64,000 bases of DNA, taken from Parastagonospora avenae f. sp. tritici 18332-5. Taxonomy: Eukaryota > Ascomycota > Dothideomycetes > Pleosporales > Phaeosphaeriaceae. Positions 11,759-22,998 of the stretch are shown here, one piece after another. Position 1 is the stretch's first letter. Each line of letters opens with the position of its first letter. The stretch spans positions 1 through 64,000 of the forward strand of contig JAFJTR010000059.1 of assembly GCA_022559985.1 (NCBI GenBank). The letters run 5' to 3'. The notes under the pieces are model-generated. The model did not search any database, was not told the origin of the DNA, and saw nothing but the letters and a program-made list of their open reading frames with translations. The translations under genes were made by a program, and so were the position numbers.

Positions 11759-12109
11759 ATGAACCCTCGACTGTTTCTTGAAACTCTCAGCCGAACAACC
11801 ATGGGCACCATCATCTCCACATTCGTCGACGGCCTCATATCCGCAAGTCGGCTATTCCTACTCAAACACCTACTAGTCATCGACATCCTCACTTTCCTGA
11901 CGTGGACCAGCATGCCACCGCACATAAATCGCCTTTTCGGATTGAGAAGATACAACCCCCCACCCAGGTACATCGACTTGTTGTACGGAACTGTACCATT
12001 GATGATCCATGCCACGGCATGTATCGGCATTATCATTCTTCACTGCATTATGCGCATGCCTGATGTTGCGCCTTTCGTGGTTACATTCATGCCTTCACTC
12101 CTGGTGTAA
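11759..12109 (+). CDS. Hypothetical multi-pass membrane protein
   Basis: I read a protein of about 116 residues from the ATG at 11759 (MNPRLFLETLSRTTM); the open frame reaches back to 11675. It has about three hydrophobic stretches (a segment ending FLLKHLLVIDILTFL, then LMIHATACIGIIILHCIM, then VAPFVVTFMPSLLV) and no recognised family. It starts about 210 bp after the chromovirus's target duplication. There is no supporting neighbour or motif, so it may be a remnant or a chance ORF. Confidence 0.35.
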   Translation: MNPRLFLETLSRTTMGTIISTFVDGLISASRLFLLKHLLVIDILTFLTWTSMPPHINRLFGLRRYNPPPRYIDLLYGTVPLMIHATACIGIIILHCIMRMPDVAPFVVTFMPSLLV

Positions 12110-13028
12110 GAGCCTGCGCAAAGGTTGCCGATGCCTAGTAACAAGATTGTATTCGACGAAGAAGCTACCCTATGCTCGTGTTGAGTTTACATATGTCTGG
12201 TACTGCTGTTCGAGAAGCTTCCAGAGGTTCCTAGAAGTACCGACGAAGCACCGAGGGTTCCAGCGAGGAGCACTACACTGACTAGGCTCTAGCCTATTAC
12301 ATCTGGCGATGCTTTGGGCTGCCTATTTCGTTTTCTTTGGGAGTCTGTTGCAATTTTAGTGGCGAAATCTAAGGGTGTGGAGATTGCAGGTGCGCAAAGG
12401 GAGGCAAGCTGTGTGGGCACATCTCGAGTGGCGGGTCAGGAATGGTAGATGGATGGAAGTGATGGATAAGGGGGAATTGATGGAGGGCGTGCAGGAGTTG
12501 AGGAAGAGGAGAGTTATGAGGATGTAAGATTGAGCAGCCAGACTTTGCAGAATTTACGCCTCGGCACTGATTGATCGTATCTTCGACGAATTACCAGCGA
12601 TAGCAAAGGATAGCCGAACTGGTTACAGCTATCTTAATTCCGACCGCCCACGCAAGTCCAATTGTCCATTTACATGTCCTTCAGTGCATCCTTCTCGACA
12701 GCCAGTCCAGTTTTTCACTCCACACAACCACTTGCACTGTGTAAATGCATGATGTAACCGCATTAAGTTAGTCGTTTCTGAACATTAGCGGTCAGCTAGG
12801 TATTCAATGCTATCAGTTAGCGGTTGTCTGCTCGTTTGATGTGCATGCATGCACTTTAATTCCCGACTCTCGAGCGGATTCGAGTGCTCTGAGGACTCTC
12901 TGGTCCATAAAACACTCCAGTGAATCGACCCTGCACTTCTCAGTCAACTCCTAACCTTTTCACGAAGTTTATCGCCTCACAACCGCAACTCTACTCTCTC
13001 GCCATACAAACTTTTGCGCGCCTGCAGA
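12110..13028. other. Intergenic, no confident gene
   Basis: No domain-bearing ORF was seen on either strand. The short frames at 12009-12281 and 12920-13201 have no recognisable features. Confidence 0.4.
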
Positions 13029-13274
13029 ATGCATCCGTGCCTCGAATCGCGCGTATGTCACTACCGACTACAAATGGTCACTGTAGGCGTCGCAGCTGCG
13101 GCGCTGCTGTCAACGATTCTAGCAATATATCACATGTTGCGTGGGATCGCACAAGACGTTTCGCAAACCCCGCCACGGAGCCACACCGACCAACACCATG
13201 AAGTGCTGTATGTCTCGATACTCTACACAATATTCGTGATTCAAATGACAACACTAGTTTTTGGAGTTTCTTGA
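13029..13274 (+). CDS. Small hypothetical membrane protein (weak)
   Basis: An 81-codon frame from the ATG at 13029 (MHPCLESRVCHYRL) has two hydrophobic segments (VTVGVAAAALLSTILAIYHML and VLYVSILYTIFVIQMTTLVF) separated by a polar loop. There is no family match that I recognise and no intron. It is listed because two well-separated membrane segments are unusual for a chance ORF. Confidence is low. Confidence 0.25.
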   Translation: MHPCLESRVCHYRLQMVTVGVAAAALLSTILAIYHMLRGIAQDVSQTPPRSHTDQHHEVLYVSILYTIFVIQMTTLVFGVS

Positions 13275-13468
13275 GGAGTGTATGCATGCGCCGCATGGAT
13301 TCTCTTTTGCTCGAGATACGCCGATGTTGACATTACTTGCATGCATTTGGCTCGTTTTATTTTTCCTAATTTAGTACGCTCATCGAGAATAGATGTATTT
13401 CACTAGATGCCAGTAGCTTGCGGGAAGGAGAGGGGGAGTGCGCAAGGGGAGGGGAGAGTTAGTGAAGC

Positions 13469-13601
13469 TGTCAACATGTAAGGAGGAGATTGAGGAAGTA
13501 TTTGGTTGATTGATAGAAACTATCAAAGAGAGCGAATATATATCCTCCTGTTACATAAGCAGTGATGAAACGCGCTACTCCTGAGTAGGCGTAGATGCTA
13601 A
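13469..13601 (+). repeat. LTR-like repeat, copy of the 26884-27018 element
   Basis: About 130 bp, starting tgtcaacatgtaaggagg and ending near gtagatgctaa. It is nearly identical to the reverse complement of 26884-27018. The 3' end lacks the final CA, and no clean target duplication flanks it, although gttag occurs near both ends. It lies about 175 bp beyond the 3' end of the SDR gene. Confidence 0.7.
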
Positions 13602-13775
13602 GTTAGCGGAGTAGCCAGCAGAGTTAAGCAGCTACGGGTCACGTAGTGGCCTATAGTTTCCTATACTAATTTCATCACAAAAGCAATGAACTGATGTACC
13701 TTAAGGAGTAGTGCTTATATACGGTGATCATGCCTGCAGCTAATAATAGGAGAGCGGTTTTGATTGTTCCATTCG

Positions 13776-14780
13776 CTAAACATCAAACCGGAAATCAGTG
13801 GCTGCTTGTTGCAAGCGAGTGAGTTCCGTGTTCTCTAGCCCAAACCATTCGACCCTCAGGGATGCTATGGGCCTTTCAAGCTCCGTGTATCTGTCTCCCA
13901 AGGTTAAGATAGTTCGTCCATTCCAGCGGCCTGGCTTCTCAGCCAGGCTCAGACTGTCTTTCCCATAAAGCTCGACCGTTTGATACTGCGATGCAGTAGC
14001 AGAGTACACGATAGCAAGTCCCACAAATTCAGCTGAGCTTACAGGAAGTCCAGCAGCAATGATGGGGTCAGCGAGGTGTTGAGGCAGTAAGCTGGTGATG
14101 GTGGCGGCGGGTGCAACACAATTTATCGTGATGTTGTCATTGGCCAAGGAGGACCTTAGCGCGCGCATTATTCCTACAAGCTACATGTTTGAGGACGAGT
14201 ATGTCAGCGAACGTGAATATGGACTGATCCCATGGCAAGTCTATCTTACAGCTAATTTGGACCCGCTATATACTGGAAGTGACTGTTCAGGCGCATATGC
14301 CGTGGCACTTGAGGTGATAACAATGCTGCCTTGACATTTGCGACGACGGAAATGGCTGATCGAAAGTTTGATAAAGTTTGCAACCGCGCGGAGGTCGACA
14401 TCCAGTACCTGATATCTGGGCTCGATCAGTTCTCCGGTCGTTGGATCAAAAGTATCGGCGAAATAGTCGGCCTCTTCTGAGACACCTGCGTTGGAAACGG
14501 CGATGTCGATGTTGCCAGCGTATCGAAAGGCGTCCAGAAGGCTGGTCCAGCTTGATATATCGCATTGGAAAAGCTCAATCCCTTTCGGCTGTTCGCTTGG
14601 AGGCGGGCTGATATCGAGGTTGAGGACCCATGCTCCTTTCTGTGCGAATAGATGAGCTGCAGCGAGTCCAATGCCAGAGGATGCGCCGGTGATGATGACC
14701 CGTTTGCCACGCAAACTCGGGATGTCGTCCGGAGATAAGTGAAGTGATGTCATGTTTTCGGAAAAGGTGAACTGAGTCAC
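13776..14780 (-). CDS. Short-chain dehydrogenase/reductase
   Basis: Two exons, complement of 13776-14180 and 14250-14780, with a 69-bp GT-AG intron (14181-14249). The start ATG is at 14780 ([10 protein letters not shown]); an in-frame Met 10 codons downstream is an alternative. It is a classical NAD(P)-dependent SDR: the Rossmann motif TGASSGIG is near residue 30, then NAGVSEE, and a catalytic Ser/Tyr/Lys set in TSSATAY and YSGSK. Acidic residues after beta-2 (LNLDIS) favour NAD(H), from family knowledge. It is divergent from the sesquiterpene cyclase, with a 370-bp shared promoter, as are dehydrogenases beside aristolochene synthase in PR-toxin-type clusters. Its likely role is oxidation of a sesquiterpene alcohol, or reduction of a ketone or imine in the amino-acid branch. 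The substrate is not predictable. The gene is intact. Confidence 0.88.
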
Positions 14781-14910
14781 GGAGCTTCAGAAGTGGGTCA
14801 ATGTCTCAAGTTTCGAGTGTTCGAGCCCCTGTCATCGGAACTGCAGCAAACGTGGAAGATTTTGAATGCCTTCGTCCGGCGATACATCTGTGTATGAGTA
14901 GCAAGACGCC

Positions 14911-14936
14911 GGCAATGTCCCAAATAGGACATCGCC
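14911..14936. promoter_or_regulatory. Palindromic operator-like site in the SDR/cyclase divergent promoter
   Basis: Two 10-bp arms, ggcaatgtcc and ggacatcgcc, separated by caaata, match as an inverted repeat at 9 of 10 positions. The site lies about 130 bp upstream of the SDR ATG and 215 bp upstream of the cyclase ATG. The same TGTCC/GGACA half-sites form a perfect palindrome upstream of the first P450. Binding protein unknown. Confidence 0.4.
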
Positions 14937-15150
14937 GATCGTGGAGATGCCACATACCAGCTCGCAACATCGACGTACACAAAAAAGGCCGAATTGATAC
15001 CAAGCGAATCAAAGCCGTATGGAGAGTAGATATATCTCAACTCCAGCCAAGATCTCGTACGACATTTGAGAACTTTGGAATTGCCATCTCATCCTTCCTA
15101 GCCTTCAATACAACGCGTTCTTCCAACATAATTACATTGCACATCTCACA

Positions 15151-16317
15151 ATGTCTCCATCCATTGTGCAAGCTCATAATGAGACTTCTGTCTTCCTCGG
15201 CAAGAGAGCCGATATTCAGCAGCAATCTGTGAGCACGGCGCCGGCTGTGTCCCTTCCCTCTACTTCACATTTTGCCTTACCCCCCTCTCGTTTCGTTGCG
15301 GAGTGTCATCCGTCGGAAAAGCAGATCACAGCTGAAGTTGATGGGTACTTCCTTACCCACTGGCCATTCCAGACAGCCAAAGACAGGACAAAGTTTGTCG
15401 CTGCAGGCTTCTCGCGTGTCACATGTCTTTACTTTCCCTTGAGCCTGGATGATCGCATCCATCTCGCCTGCAGGCTTCTAACGATTCTGTTTCTGATTGA
15501 TGGTGTGTTCATACCCGCAACATTAAGCAATCATTCTCTTTGACTCATCATTTTTTTTTTAGATATACTGGAAGACATGTCTCTCGAAGAGGGATGCGCC
15601 TACAACGAAAAACTCATGCCCATCGCTCGGGGTGATGTCCAGCCGAATCGCAATCTCCCTGTGGAGTGGATGATGTACGATTTATGGGAAGATATGAGAT
15701 CTCACGATAGACATCTAGCCGATGATGTGCTGGAGCCGACATTCACTTTCATGCGTGCTCAGACCGACAAGGCCCGACTGACGATTCGTGGCATGGGCCC
15801 CTACCTGATCTACAGAGAGAAAGATGTCGGGAAAGCGTGAGTAAAATCCCTTCTGGAAGCATCTGGCAACACTAACATGTCCTTCCATAGACTTCTCTGC
15901 TCTCTAATGAGGTTCTCAATGGGCCTCCGTGTTTCGCCCGAGGAGCTCGCATCCGTTAAACCCATTGAACAAAACGTCGCTAAGCATCTCTCCGTTCTTA
16001 ACGATATCTTGAGCTGGGACAAGGAGCTTTTGGCTGCGCAGACGGGTCATCCCGAAGGTTCGGCGCTTTGCTCGGCAGTGCAGGTATTGGCAAACGAGAC
16101 GTCTCTCACATACGCAGCGGCAAAGAGAGTACTCTGGGTCCTGTGCCGCGAGTGGGAGTATGAGCATGAACATCTTGTTGAGAAGCGAAGGCGTGATGAG
16201 AAGTTCCCACCCAGTGAGAATTTAATACGGTACATCAAGGGGTTGGAGTACCAAATTAGCGGAAACGAGGTTTGGAGCAAGACTACGCTCCGGTACAATA
16301 CACCCACTACCAGTTAG
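15151..16317 (+). CDS. Aristolochene-synthase-like sesquiterpene cyclase
   Basis: Three exons (15151-15502, 15563-15836, 15891-16317; introns 60 and 54 bp) give 350 residues, close to the 342 of Penicillium roqueforti aristolochene synthase. It is a class I terpene cyclase expected to ionise farnesyl diphosphate and make an eremophilane/eudesmane-type hydrocarbon in the cytosol. The Asp-rich motif DDILED (about residues 117-122) is created across the first intron, with its second Asp codon split. The NSE triad is N246, S250, E254 in NDILSWDKE. The C-terminal RY diphosphate sensor is in TTLRY. Family-conserved blocks include DDRIHLACRLLT, FMRAQTDKAR and LEYQISGNE. All metal-binding residues are present and I see no defect. 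Sequence resemblance cannot fix the product, since close relatives can make different sesquiterpenes. It is divergent from the SDR and upstream of a P450. Confidence 0.93.
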
Positions 16318-16485
16318 ACCCATCGTTCTGTCGGAATATAACACAAGTAGACAAAAATTGCGGTGTGCATGTTGCTACAGCTCAAAGATCTGTTAAGCGT
16401 TACCGTTAGACTGAATTTATGGCAATTTTACTCGAATTGTGACTTTGGTCTTGGGAAGAAAACGGTATGTCGCGCGGTGCTCAAT

Positions 16486-16499
16486 AGGACACCTGTCCT
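16486..16499. promoter_or_regulatory. Perfect palindrome upstream of the first P450
   Basis: aggacacctgtcct is a perfect 14-bp palindrome of AGGACA and TGTCCT separated by CC. It lies 313 bp upstream of the P450 start at 16812. It uses the same half-site as the palindrome in the SDR/cyclase promoter, but inverted rather than everted. Candidate regulator site only. Confidence 0.3.
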
Positions 16500-16811
16500 G
16501 ATTGGTAATTCATCCGATTAGTGACTATACTGTTCTGGGCCTTTTGCGGTTTTTGCATCGGTGAACAGCCTGAATCGAGCGCCACTGTTCCCATTGCATC
16601 GGATAATGCTCAGCTCATTTAGCGCCAGTATGGGTAGAGCCTGCATTTCAAAATTCTACGCTCAAAGAGAGAGTCAATTCAGCTCCAAGCGTACATAAGT
16701 CAGGAGTGGTTACCGCATCTCACCCACTGGAGACAAAATTGGTGCACTTTGTGACAATCACACGGATATTTGCTCTTTGAACGCAAAATGTTTGGGCAGG
16801 TGGGATCTTCG

Positions 16812-18792
16812 ATGGAGAATCTCCCTAGTCTTTTATCGCCCGCTCTAAGGGCATTTTCTCCAGGTTTTCTCGTCCTTACCTCCCTTATCGTGAGTCGCTC
16901 CACTTCCCTTATCATGAGTCGCATGTAGCGTAGACACAGCGACCTAATTAGACAGCAGGTCTGTTTATACATCCTTGCTATTGGCATCTATAATGCTTAT
17001 TTTCACAAACTTGCGTCCTTCCCCGGACCATTTCTGGCAAGGTCTAGCTTGGTAAGAGAACCCAGAACTATGCGCTCTCAGTGGTGTTGGCACTGACTTA
17101 CAGTAGCTATGGCGCATGTACCATTCGCAGACTGGTCGCTATCATCTTGCTATCGAGGCACAGCACCGTAAATACGGTAGGCACTTGAGAGTCTCCTTGA
17201 AGTAAACCCATTGCTAAAGCTGCGAAGGCCCCGCTGTTCGAGTGTCGACTAACGAATTGTCTTTTGCGTCCGTTGAGTCTTGGAAAGCCATCTATGGGCA
17301 CCGCGTTGGAGGCGCACCCACTCCAATCAAGAGCGAGTTCTACGATATATATGGGGCCGGCTTTAAGTCTTTGTGCATCGGGAGCGAGCGCGATCCGCAT
17401 AAGCACGGTCGGATGCGCAAGATGCTTTCCGCCGCCTTTTCCACAAGGGTTCTGATGGACCAAGAAGACATCATAACCAAAGCAGTCGACCAATTTGTTA
17501 ACAGACTTGGCACGGACGGAGCGCAGGCAACCGGTCTGAACATGACCAAGTGGTATGAAATGATCGCATTTGATACTTTAGGCGAAATGGCTTTCGGAGA
17601 GTCCTTCCACAGCGTAGAAGCTGGTAAGTTCCTAGCGGGCAAAGTCGTTCGTGTTGTTAATTAACTTGGCCATGTTGCAGGGAAGCCACACAGCTGGTCA
17701 GAGATTATTGTCAGCCATCTCTACTTCATCACCCTGATTGACAATCTTCGCCGTTTGCCGTCCCTCGCAAGACTAGCTCGATTACTGTTTCCATCAACAC
17801 TGGTCGTGCAAAACCAGAATTCGCAATACAGTCGTAAAAAGATTGAACAGTAAGCTATACACAACAACCCAATATTTGCTGTCAAACTAAGAAAATAATA
17901 CAGGCGCTTGGCGAAAAATTCCAGCCGGAATGACTTTCTTTCTACAGTCGTCAAAGGGTACGAGGAAGGGACCGTAAGCAAGGAGGAAATGACGGCGCAC
18001 GCCTCCACGTTGACGTATGTATAAAACCCCATCAAACGGTCTCACCAGAGAAGCTGCTTCTGTATTGACTCATTTCTAGTATTGCGGGTGCTGAGACCAC
18101 CGCGACTTTCCTGGCTGCGGCAACATATTATCTGCTGCGGAACCCTACATGCCTTTCCCGTGTTCAGGAAGAAATACGGAACAGATTTTCATCTTATGAT
18201 GAGATCAATGCTACAGCTGCTAGGCAACTCACCTACCTGCAGGCTGTTATTAGCGAAGGACTCAGGATGTACGCACCTGGCAGTCAAGGCTTCCCCAGAG
18301 TGTCCACGGGCATGAATGTAGGAGAAGTATATGTCCCGGCCGGCGTAAGCATATCCTTTCTGAGCATACCTTGCCCACTCTACTGACTTAATCTTCAGGC
18401 CGAGGTGTTTACACACGCTTGGACATTGACCCATAGTGAGCAGTACTTCACCGATCCGAAAGAGTTCAAGCCTGAACGCTGGATAAATCCCGATTCCACC
18501 GACATAAAAGAAGCTAGCCAGCCGTTCTCTATGGGATCAAGAGGCTGCTTAGGCCAGAAGTAAGTCCAAACGAGCCGTGCGACCAGCTCTTATATTATGA
18601 CATAAGCTTCAGGGCTGACATGCATTCAGCTTTGCATACATGGAGATCAATTTGATCTTATCCAAGATGCTATGGAAATATGATCTTAGTCTCGTAAACA
18701 AGAATTTGGACTGGGAGCAAAAGAGCCGTTTGCATGTCATGTGGTGGAAGCCCGCATTGATGGTTCGTTTCAAGGAAAGAGGGTCTAACTAA
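16812..18792 (+). CDS. Cytochrome P450 A (isotrichodermin C-15 hydroxylase-like)
   Basis: Nine exons: 16812-16889, 16959-17051, 17107-17176, 17228-17623, 17681-17849, 17904-18014, 18080-18344, 18399-18559, 18630-18792. The start (MENLPSLLSPALRAF) was chosen because splicing at 16890/16958 joins it to the membrane anchor VCLYILAIGIYNAYF and the proline-rich hinge FPGPFLARSS. Downstream are WKAIYGHRVGG, the I-helix AGAETTAT, ExxR in EGLRMY, PERW and the haem-Cys loop FSMGSRGCLGQN. It is a membrane-anchored ER monooxygenase needing a reductase partner. It is a clear paralogue of the P450 at 45290-47154, with the shared words KSEFYD and SERDP-x-KH. It probably hydroxylates the cyclase product; the position is unknown. 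It appears intact. Confidence 0.88.
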
Positions 18793-18894
18793 GTGGCGCG
18801 TAACATATACTAGACTCACAGGAAGAGACCAAATGCCCAGAATACCGAGTGTTCGGCGCGAAGTTGGAGTATAATTAGATTCAAAGAGTACGAC

Positions 18895-19106
18895 TGTCGG
18901 ATCGTGAGTATCGGTAAGTGCGTCAGCTGCTCAACGATGCTCAAACAGCCGACTCGATCCTATTTCGGCTCTACTCGTCTCAGATCAGATACACCTCTGT
19001 AGCACCCTCACGTAGTAGTATCAATCAAGTCAACAACTAACCGAACAGAATGCATTCCTAGTTATCGTTATTTCCTTTCAGCACTAGTGCTAAGACCCTA
19101 CCAACA
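18895..19106 (+). repeat. Solo LTR with target duplication ACGAC
   Basis: 212 bp from TGTCGGATCGTGAG to CCTACCAACA, flanked by perfect 5-bp duplications ACGAC (18890-18894 and 19107-19111). It is related to the solo LTR at 25518-25738 at both ends. It sits between P450 A and the ABC transporter pseudogene. Confidence 0.85.
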
Positions 19107-22100
19107 ACGACGCTAGCATGCGCCCAAACAAGATAGCTAGAATGCTGACCCTAGTTGATGATCTGTGATAAGCTACAATGCGCTCTACGGATATAATTAG
19201 ATGTTGTTTAACTTTGTCTTTGAGTCCCGTTTACAGATCTTGCCATTACATCGGAGATGTCCAGAGAGAGCCGAAAGCGAGAATGACTCTGACAACTCGA
19301 CTAACCAGTAGATTGCTCCCGCCTGATCCGCATGCCTGCACCTTCTGAATCTGTGAAACAAGGCTTGCAATCCTCGTCTTGCGACGTCTTGTATTCCCTT
19401 TCGCCAAACGAAATGGCCAACGAGGTGCGCCAGCGGAGCACTGCGGGTAGCACCATGGACGCAGCGAATAATCCCCTTCAGCATAAGTCATCTCTCGAGG
19501 GACCTGGGTTGATGCTTGGGAAAGACGAGAAGGCTGTGCTACAGGGCCAGATGGCCAGTCCGACTTCATGGCACTATCCAGCTCGGTTTTTGCCAAGTTG
19601 CACGAGCAGTTTGGATGGGATTATCATCATTCTGAGCGCTATCGCTGCCATTATAGGAGGTGCTGCAAACTCTTTTGAGATGGTGAGTATACTCCTCCCG
19701 TGCTTTCAATATCGAAGTAAGCTGACATCAATACTCTTGCAGCTTCTTTTGGGAAATGTGGGCCAGTCATTTCGCGGCTTCTTTGTTGGCGTCACCACGC
19801 TGGAAGACTTCAGCCGAGAGGTCAACCAGCTCAGTCTCTTCTACGTCTACCTAGCCATTCTTGAATTTGGGACAATCTACGCTGCAACCGTTGGTTTTAC
19901 CCTAGCAGGAGAACGCATCGGACAACGTATCCGTGAGAGGTAACTCGCAGCAATTCTGCACCAGTATATTCCCTATTTCGACGGTCTCGGCGTCGGCGAA
20001 GTGAACACGCGCCTTACGACGGATATCAGCCTCACTGAGGATGCCATCACAGGCAAAGCGTCGACACGCTTTCCGCAATTGCCACATTCGTCTCGGCCTT
20101 GATAATCAGCTTCATAAAGAGCTCGATCCTGACACTGGTCGTCTTCCCTGCTCAAATCTTGATTGTGGGAACCATGAGCGTAGGCGCAGAATTCATGATC
20201 AAGTATACGGTGCAGTCAACAGAAGCGTACGCGCCAGGCATGAACATAGCAGAAGAAGCAATTAGATCTGTGCGGGCTGTCACTGCTTAAGGTGTGCAGC
20301 AGATCTTGGTCCGCCAGTACGAAGAGCACGTTGCGAAAGCGCGTAATGCTGGGTCTAAGAGTGGTATTGCCTTAGCGTGTATGATTGCGGCGATGAACGG
20401 CGTTATCTTCTGGAGTTATGGCCTTGCGTTTTGGCAGGGTTCGCGCTTCCTCGTTCAAGGCAGGGTCTCGCTCTGCTATTTTGACGATCTTGTTCGTCAA
20501 CATCACGGGAGCATTCGCATTAGGTAATATTAGTCCTCACACTCAAGCATTCGTAAACGGTATTACGGCGACAGACAATATTTCCCAGGCGTGCTGTCGT
20601 CAGTCGCCGATCGACTCTACTGTCTCTCCAGGAACAATTCCGAAAACATTCACGGGGGCAATTGAGTTGCGGAACGTCCGCCATATTTACACCTCACGCA
20701 AGGAAAGTTTGATTCTAGACAATTTCAGTCACTCCTTCCCACCGGGTAAGATGACTGCTATCGTGGGCTCATTGGATTGTGGTAAGAGTACAATTGTAGG
20801 GCTCCTTCAGAGGTTTTACCAGCCAGTCAACGGCAACATTTGTAAGTACATCTGTGTCAACTTTGCATGCGGCTGATAAGTGAGTCCGAGATTTGGATGG
20901 CCTTGAAATCTCTACGGTCGATGTCTCATGGCTGGGTCAGCAAATCGGCCTGGTTAGCGAAGATCCCACTCTGTTCTCTACGACTATATTCGATGACATA
21001 CGGTTCGGGCTTCCAGAATCTGTTCATGGGAATTTGGATCCTCATATGTTGAAAAGCTGGTAGAAGATGCATCAATGGTAGCCAATGCCTATGTCTTTAT
21101 CACGGCCTTGCCAGACGGCTTCTCAATCAACGTTGGCGACTCAGGATCACTGCTTTCCGGGGGCCAGAAACAACGTATCGCCATTGCAAGAGCTATCGTT
21201 GGTAATCCGAAGATACTGATGTTGGATGAGGCTACATCAGCTCTCGACGCTGTTGTAGAGCGACACATTCAGCAGGCTCTACAAGCTGCCTCTCAGGGCC
21301 GAACGACCATTGCCATCGCTCACAGTTAAGAAAGCCCGTGACAAAAGATTCCAATAACAAGTTCTGTACTTACTGAATCATAGACTGTCTACAATATGCG
21401 CAGCTGACAATATCATCGTTATGCACAAGGGGCGTATTGTCGAAGAAGGTACGCACGTGGAGCTCATGAAATTCGGAACAATTTACTTTGATATGGTTCG
21501 TCATCAGGGAGCCCATGCAACTGCGGATAAAGAGACTTTGGAAGAAATATATATTCAAAGTGTTCTTGACAAGAACTTTGTTCCAGGGATACTGCCGTCA
21601 AACTTTGCCAATAAATCTACACCAGCCACAGTCACGCTGCTGCAGGGTCCGCAAGAACCAAGCTCGATGTGGAGATTAGCAATATTTATGCATAGCATTA
21701 ACCGCAAGGATATTATTCTACTCATCTTCGGTCTTGTGTTCTCTCTGGTTGCTGGAGCAAGTCATCCTGTGTAAGTAATTTCCCCCAAACACAACCAGCC
21801 CGACAAGATTCTAACGTTAGCACCAGCCAGTGGATCTTCCTTGCGAAGATTATTTCCGCACTCTCCCTGAAGTCCTCAGATTATAGCACGCTACGCGAGT
21901 TGGTGAATTTCTGGAGTTGGATGTACTTTATGATTGGCTTCATAACAGTCTTTGGTTGGTTAGGCCAGGGTGTCTGCTTTGCCATCTATTCGCAACGTCT
22001 GAAACACAACACACGTGTAAAAGGCTTGGAGACTATCCTGTACCACGAAATTGGTACATTCTTGCGCGAAGATCACTCCACCGCAGCATTGACCAGCGTT

Positions 22101-22471
22101 CTCTCCAGCGGTGCAGCCAGTCTCCAAGGTCTATCAGGTGCCGTTTTAGGAATGCTTCTTGTTGTTCTCACCACTCTTATCGCCGGCCTCGTTCTGGCAA
22201 TGGCTATCGGGTGGAAGCTCGCCCTTGTGTGTGCGAGCACTACGCCTATCTAGCTCGGTTGTGGCATACTGCGCTTGAAGTGCATTGCACTGCTTGAAGG
22301 TCACTCCCGTCGTGTGTACGAGTCCTCCGCGACTTACGCCTGTGGTACAGCTCTCATATCCGCACCATCGCGGCGCTGATTCTAGAGACCAATATCCAAA
22401 GAGACTACCATCAACTTCTCGAAGAGCAACGGAAGAAGTCGTTGGTATATGTCACTCACAGAGTTGGTATC

Positions 22472-22636
22472 TTTCAAGCGTAGAGGTTAAGGAGAATCGC
22501 GATGTATTAGGCTATGGGAGAGAGAGCCTCTATACGCAAAAGACAGAGGGTGAAGGAGCTAGGCCGAAACAGGCCTAGGTGAAAACGGAACCTGGGTCAT
22601 CACTCATGCGCCAAAGGATAAGCCCTATGGCCGACA
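22472..22636. repeat. 165-bp insertion in the left end of the hAT element
   Basis: The left hAT end reads GTATC, then 165 bp, then GTATC and the CAAGCAAGCT repeats. At the right end GTATC runs directly into CAAGCAAGCT. The 5-bp GTATC duplication and the terminal ...CCGACA suggest a decayed solo LTR, but the left end starts TTTC rather than TG, so the class is uncertain. Confidence 0.5.
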
Positions 22637-22998
22637 GTATCAAGCAAGCTGCTTGCAAGCGCTTGCTTGTTTGCTTGAAAGCTTGATTGGCCTTTCAAGT
22701 CAAGCAGCTCTATATAAATTTGCAAGCAAGTCAAGCAGATAGGGTACTGCTTGCTTGATTGCTTGTAAGTGCTTGCTTGTATTGACTTTTTTGAGGATTT
22801 TGGTGTTCTAGTAGATGGCTAAATCGCGATACTGACCGTGGTGTTGCACTTTTTTCAGCTGAGTAAGCTAGCTTACAAACCTTAACCTCTTATTAAGACG
22901 CTTATACTAGCCACCTTATATTAGCTATCTTAACATCGCTGTCGCTAATATCACGTGTCTCTTTTAGTGTCGTACTTTTTAAGCTATCGTACAACTCT

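Noticed and set aside
13469..13601. Claim of a clean target-site duplication for this LTR-like copy
   Set aside because: gttag occurs near both sides but is offset by extra bases on the left, and the right end lacks the terminal CA. The boundary is not exact.
14801..15232. 143-codon plus-strand ORF in the SDR/cyclase spacer
   Set aside because: It overlaps the cyclase start in another frame and has no domain. The region is better explained as a divergent promoter.
19941..19955. The TAA in the first transmembrane domain as part of a tiny intron
   Set aside because: The only GT...AG there would be 11 bp, too short for splicing, and the frame is otherwise continuous on both sides.
22638..22790. 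Short spaced repeats near the hAT left end as a CRISPR-like array
   Set aside because: Repeat units are 5-10 bp, irregularly spaced and in both orientations, in a eukaryotic DNA transposon. They are subterminal repeats.
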